From: Brumimicrobium sp051745635
Lineage (GTDB): Bacteria; Bacteroidota; Bacteroidia; Flavobacteriales_D; Crocinitomicaceae
Assembly: GCA_051745635.1 (NCBI GenBank)
Contig: JBNJEH010000092.1
Span: forward strand, 1 to 8,549
Direction: 5' to 3'
Length of the DNA: 8,549 nt
The position numbers and the translations under genes are program-made. Of this stretch, positions 6,110-8,549 are shown in pieces. Each line of letters opens with the position of its first letter. Position 1 is the stretch's first letter. The notes below the pieces were generated by a model. It saw nothing but the letters and a program-made list of their open reading frames with translations. It did not search any database and was not told the DNA's origin.

Positions 6110-6164
6110 AGATGAGACCACAAAGATTGGTGGATAATACGGGCTAAAAGTGCGTTTAAATATT

Positions 6165-6172
6165 TATTTTTG
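6165..6172 (+). promoter_or_regulatory. -7 box of the crotonase-mscS operon
   Basis: TATTTTTG matches TAnnTTTG and lies 23 nt before the ATG at 6196. The surrounding sequence is AT-rich and no clear -33 TTTG is visible. As the two following genes have no intergenic room, this probably drives all three. Confidence 0.45.
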
Positions 6173-6195
6173 ATAGCAAACCAAAAAATAGATCA

Positions 6196-6975
6196 ATGAG
6201 TAATACAGATGCTGTCAATCAAGGAGACGTAAAATATTCAATTAGTGAAAAAGGAATTGCCACTGTCGTATTTCATCATCCGCTGAGCAACTCGCTCCCG
6301 GGAAGGGTACTGAAAAAGCTGGCAGATACCATTACGGACTTAGGGTCCAATGATGACGCCAAAGTGATCGTGTTGAAATCGGAAGGTGATCGCGCATTTT
6401 GTGCAGGAGCCAGTTTTGATGAATTGATTTCGATCAAAGACCTTGATACGGGTAAAAAATTCTTCATGGGATTTGCCAATGTGATTAATGCATGCCGGAA
6501 ATGTCCAAAATTGATCATCGGACGCGTTCAGGGTAAAGCCGTAGGAGGCGGCGTCGGATTGGCCAGTGCTGTAGATTATTGTTATGCTACAAAATACGCG
6601 GGCATCAAACTTTCTGAGTTGGCGATCGGTATCGGTCCATTTGTCGTAGGTCCTGCCGTAGCGCGCAAAGTGGGAACCTCTGCTATGAGTCAGCTCGCGA
6701 TCAATGCCACGGTCTGGCGTTCGGCAGAGTGGGCGGTTGAGAATGGACTTTATGCTGAAATATTCGAAGATGCCGATCAACTGGACGAAGCTGTGGATGC
6801 GCTGGCAAATAATTTAGCCGATTCCAATCCCGAAGCGATGAAACTATTGAAAGAAGTATTCTGGGAAGGAACGGATAATTGGGATCAGTTGTTATCGGAT
6901 CGCGCGGCGTTGAGTGGTGAACTTGTTTTGTCTGACTTTACGGTGAATGCCATTAATGCATTTAAGAAAAAATAA
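6196..6975 (+). CDS. Enoyl-CoA hydratase/isomerase, methylglutaconyl-CoA hydratase-like
   Basis: This 259-aa protein is a full-length crotonase-fold enzyme acting on acyl-CoA thioesters in the cytoplasm. The oxyanion-hole segments are visible as AFCAGASFDEL (67-77) and VQGKAVGGGVGL (111-122). Against rat crotonase, the position of catalytic Glu144 is Gly121, while Glu164 is kept as Glu141 in KLSELAIGIGP. The GGGVGL plus LSE combination and the following GPFVVGPAVARKVG (147-160) recall bacterial methylglutaconyl-CoA hydratases of leucine breakdown (LiuC-type), so that is my best guess. Other crotonase activities (isomerase, a different hydratase) remain possible. No leucine-degradation genes are in the window to back the assignment. 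It heads an operon with an MscS channel starting directly after its stop codon. Confidence 0.85.
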   Translation: MSNTDAVNQGDVKYSISEKGIATVVFHHPLSNSLPGRVLKKLADTITDLGSNDDAKVIVLKSEGDRAFCAGASFDELISIKDLDTGKKFFMGFANVINACRKCPKLIIGRVQGKAVGGGVGLASAVDYCYATKYAGIKLSELAIGIGPFVVGPAVARKVGTSAMSQLAINATVWRSAEWAVENGLYAEIFEDADQLDEAVDALANNLADSNPEAMKLLKEVFWEGTDNWDQLLSDRAALSGELVLSDFTVNAINAFKKK

Positions 6976-7833
6976 GTGTTCGATCAAATTGATTTCCCAT
7001 ATCTGAAGGAGCAGTTTTTTGAATTTATCAAAGCTGTCGGCCCCACGGCGATAAAAGCGATTGTCGCTTTAGTCGTGGGCGTGCTTGTTATTCGCCTCAT
7101 CAAGCGTCTGCTGAAGCGGTTTTTGCGCAAGGCGAAAATCGAAATGTCATTGCGCACCTTCATTGAAAGCCTGGCTATTTTTGTGCTTTATGGGTTGCTT
7201 TTTGCGATCATCGGTATCATTCTGGGAATCCAGGCTACATCATTCATTGCCATTTTTGGGGCAGCGGGTATTGCTGTTGGCCTGGCGCTGCAGGGCAGTT
7301 TAGCGAATTTTGCAGGAGGTGTACTGATTTTGGCCTTCAAACCATTCCGCGTGGGCGATCTCGTTGAAGTAAATGGAAAACTGGGTGAAGTTCATCAAAT
7401 AGATATTCTCTACACCCGCATTCAGAGCTTTGACGGACGCATTATTACGATGCCCAACGGCAATGTGGCGAATAGTGATGTCGATAACCGCTCCATGAAT
7501 CCCATACGTAGAATTGATTTGTTCCTCAAATTTGATTTTAAGGAGGACCTCGACCAGATTCGTGAGGTGTTGTATGCTTCACAGGTCAAACACGAAAAAG
7601 TACTTAAAGAGCCCGAGCCTGATGTTCGCCTGGATCGCATCGGCGATTACGAGATGGTCGTTACGGCGCGGAGCTGGATTAATTCTGACGATTACTGGCC
7701 GATGTATTGGATCCAACTGGAAGCGGCGAAAAAAGCACTCGATGAGGCCGGTATAGCACTGACCATCCCCAAAAGAGGCGTCTACCAATTAGGAGAAGAG
7801 GTGCCCGCCGCACAAGAAAAAAAGCCAAAGTGA
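6976..7833 (+). CDS. mscS: Small-conductance mechanosensitive channel, MscS family
   Basis: MscS channels sit in the cytoplasmic membrane and open under tension to release solutes during osmotic downshock. The 285-aa length fits the minimal MscS type with three membrane helices: about 24-45, 62-84 and the pore helix 88-121. The pore helix carries the typical Gly/Ala packing, GAAGIAVGLALQGSLANFAGG (95-115). The beta domain follows with FRVGDLVEVNGKLGEV (124-139) and MPNGNVANS (159-167), then the soluble C-terminal vestibule domain and a charged tail. The start is GTG, immediately after the TAA of the crotonase gene; the first internal Met (57) would lose the first helix, so GTG is preferred. 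Zero spacing suggests translational coupling. Why it shares an operon with an acyl-CoA enzyme is unclear. Confidence 0.93.
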   Translation: MFDQIDFPYLKEQFFEFIKAVGPTAIKAIVALVVGVLVIRLIKRLLKRFLRKAKIEMSLRTFIESLAIFVLYGLLFAIIGIILGIQATSFIAIFGAAGIAVGLALQGSLANFAGGVLILAFKPFRVGDLVEVNGKLGEVHQIDILYTRIQSFDGRIITMPNGNVANSDVDNRSMNPIRRIDLFLKFDFKEDLDQIREVLYASQVKHEKVLKEPEPDVRLDRIGDYEMVVTARSWINSDDYWPMYWIQLEAAKKALDEAGIALTIPKRGVYQLGEEVPAAQEKKPK

Positions 7834-7834
7834 T

Positions 7835-8071
7835 ATGTGGGTTGACCTGGAAAAAAACGCGTGGAAAGGCTTAGCGTGGCAGCTTTTCTTTATGTGGCCT
7901 TTTGCAATGTATTTTTTATTTGAGGAGGTAGCTACGCATGAAGAATTGGGCTGGAATACCCTGCTCATAATTTCGGGATTGATTTTAGGTTCCGGGCTTT
8001 GGTTTTATGGCCTGTTTCGACTTATTAAACTGTTGAAAAATCCATTTGGATCAAAGCGTAAGAAAAACTAA
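7835..8071 (+). CDS. Small two-helix membrane protein, function unknown
   Basis: This 78-aa protein starts 1 nt after the mscS stop codon and is clearly part of the same operon. It has two hydrophobic segments, about 11-30 (rich in Trp and Phe) and 41-65, joined by an acidic loop (EEVATHEELG), and ends in a basic tail (GSKRKKN). The charge pattern suggests both termini are cytoplasmic. I do not recognise a family. Its position suggests a link with the MscS channel, but that is inference only. The ATG is well placed and the coding composition matches its neighbours. Confidence 0.72.
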   Translation: MWVDLEKNAWKGLAWQLFFMWPFAMYFLFEEVATHEELGWNTLLIISGLILGSGLWFYGLFRLIKLLKNPFGSKRKKN

Positions 8072-8100
8072 AAATCCATGTCCTGCAATTTGAGGATTCA

Positions 8101-8121
8101 TCAGTGGCGTTCATTCACTGA
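8101..8121. terminator. Weak hairpin between convergent genes
   Basis: A 6-bp inverted repeat, TCAGTG (8101-8106) and CACTGA (8116-8121), encloses a 9-nt loop and spans the stop codon of the minus-strand gene, 30 nt beyond the stop of the plus-strand operon. There is no proper T-tract on the plus strand. Its position between convergent genes suits a shared terminator, but the stem is weak. Confidence 0.2.
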
Positions 8122-8524
8122 AATGATCATTTTGCTCTTCTTCGAAATAGCGCAGAACCTCGGGGACTTTGATTGAATCCGGGTTTTCTTGTTTTTCGGC
8201 ATTGAAGTACTCGATAATTGCTTCTTTGATTAAGTGCTGTTGTTGTCGCTCATCCAGCGGAGGGAGTTCTTTTACAAATTCAAAATGCGGCCAGTTGTCC
8301 TCGTCGCGACCCACGGTTTTGTAGAACCCATAAGGCTCCAGGACCGTACACACAGCCACGTGCATCAATTCCGTTTTTTGTCGCTTGGAAAATTTCTGGT
8401 AACCTTTGCCCAGTTCCTGCACGCCGATCAGAAACAGTACAGCCTGAGCGTCCATTCCACCACCAAATCTTTCCTCGAGTTCGGCGAGTAATTCCTTAAA
8501 TTTTATCTCTATTGCATAATCCAC
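8111..8524 (-). CDS. Conserved-looking hypothetical protein, 137 aa
   Basis: This soluble protein is rich in charged residues and probably mainly helical. It has no signal peptide, membrane span or catalytic motif I can name. Notable stretches are the N-terminal helix IEIKFKELLAELEERFGGG (6-24), then AVLFLIGVQELGKGYQKFSK (28-47) and a Glu-rich C-terminal tail (VLRYFEEEQNDHFSE). Its composition and codon use match the core genes, so it is probably a real chromosomal gene and not a shadow of the shorter overlapping frame on the other strand. The start is GTG (8524-8522); a stop codon in frame just upstream and a -7 box ending 4 nt before it leave no other upstream start. The next Met lies in GGGMDAQ, which would discard the first helix. 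It converges on the mscS operon. Confidence 0.75.
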   Translation of the reverse strand: MDYAIEIKFKELLAELEERFGGGMDAQAVLFLIGVQELGKGYQKFSKRQKTELMHVAVCTVLEPYGFYKTVGRDEDNWPHFEFVKELPPLDERQQQHLIKEAIIEYFNAEKQENPDSIKVPEVLRYFEEEQNDHFSE

Positions 8525-8528
8525 GGTA

Positions 8529-8536
8529 CAAAGTTA
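8529..8536 (-). promoter_or_regulatory. -7 box of the 8111-8524 gene
   Basis: The minus strand reads TAACTTTG, a full match to TAnnTTTG, ending 4 nt before the GTG start codon. The -33 region lies beyond the right edge of the window. The closeness to the start codon suggests a leaderless message. Confidence 0.5.
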
Positions 8537-8549
8537 AGCAATGCTATCG

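Noticed and set aside
6340..6780. 146-codon open frame on the minus strand
   Set aside because: It is opposite the conserved crotonase core (oxyanion-hole and catalytic motifs), and the translated peptide has no family features.
8234..8491. 85-codon open frame on the plus strand
   Set aside because: It overlaps the 8111-8524 minus-strand gene, which is longer, has a -7 box and a more protein-like composition.

Overview
The window looks like chromosomal DNA from a member of the Bacteroidota, probably a flavobacterium-like or related environmental lineage. Three things support this. IspG is the long three-domain form (638 aa) typical of Bacteroidota. Most genes have a TAnnTTTG promoter -7 box upstream and lack clear Shine-Dalgarno sequences. 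The two glycosyltransferases resemble Bacteroidota types. The species cannot be named from the sequence, and all family calls come from reading motifs, not from a database search.

Region 1 (1-1700) is AT-rich and accessory. It opens with a type V-A (Cas12a) CRISPR array of 13 repeats and 12 complete spacers. The array reads rightwards and begins exactly on a repeat at base 1, so it almost certainly continues to the left, where the leader and perhaps cas12a/cas4/cas1/cas2 would lie; no cas gene is in the window. To the right of the last repeat, on the minus strand, is a two-gene cassette: a 167-aa helical protein with an acidic tail (953-1456), followed 9 nt later by only the first 28 codons of what looks like a PemK/MazF-type toxin (857-943). 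This reads as a toxin-antitoxin-like module whose toxin end is broken 60 bp from the array. Further right, at 1662-1697 and directly before the first glycosyltransferase, is a decayed copy of the CRISPR repeat (25 of 36 bases identical). The array may therefore once have reached this point, with the cassette lying inside its old boundary, or this may be a crRNA-like regulatory element.

Region 2 (1701-6003) returns to ordinary housekeeping composition: two GT-B glycosyltransferases in tandem (1704-2828 and 2864-3988), probably for surface polysaccharide, then ispG/gcpE (4087-6003), the penultimate enzyme of the MEP isoprenoid pathway. All are on the plus strand, and each has a recognisable or near-consensus -7 box.

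Region 3 (6004-8549) has a 192-bp intergenic stretch with an unusual run of 8-bp degenerate repeats. A tight plus-strand operon follows: a crotonase-fold enzyme resembling methylglutaconyl-CoA hydratase (6196-6975), a small MscS-type mechanosensitive channel (6976-7833, no gap), and a 78-aa two-helix membrane protein (7835-8071, 1-nt gap). A convergent minus-strand gene of unknown function (8111-8524) ends the window with its promoter box visible near the right edge.

The parts most worth attention are the array's leader-distal boundary (perfect last repeat, broken toxin-like gene, decayed repeat), the octamer repeats before the crotonase gene, and several genes whose -7 box lies so close to the start codon that their mRNAs may be leaderless.
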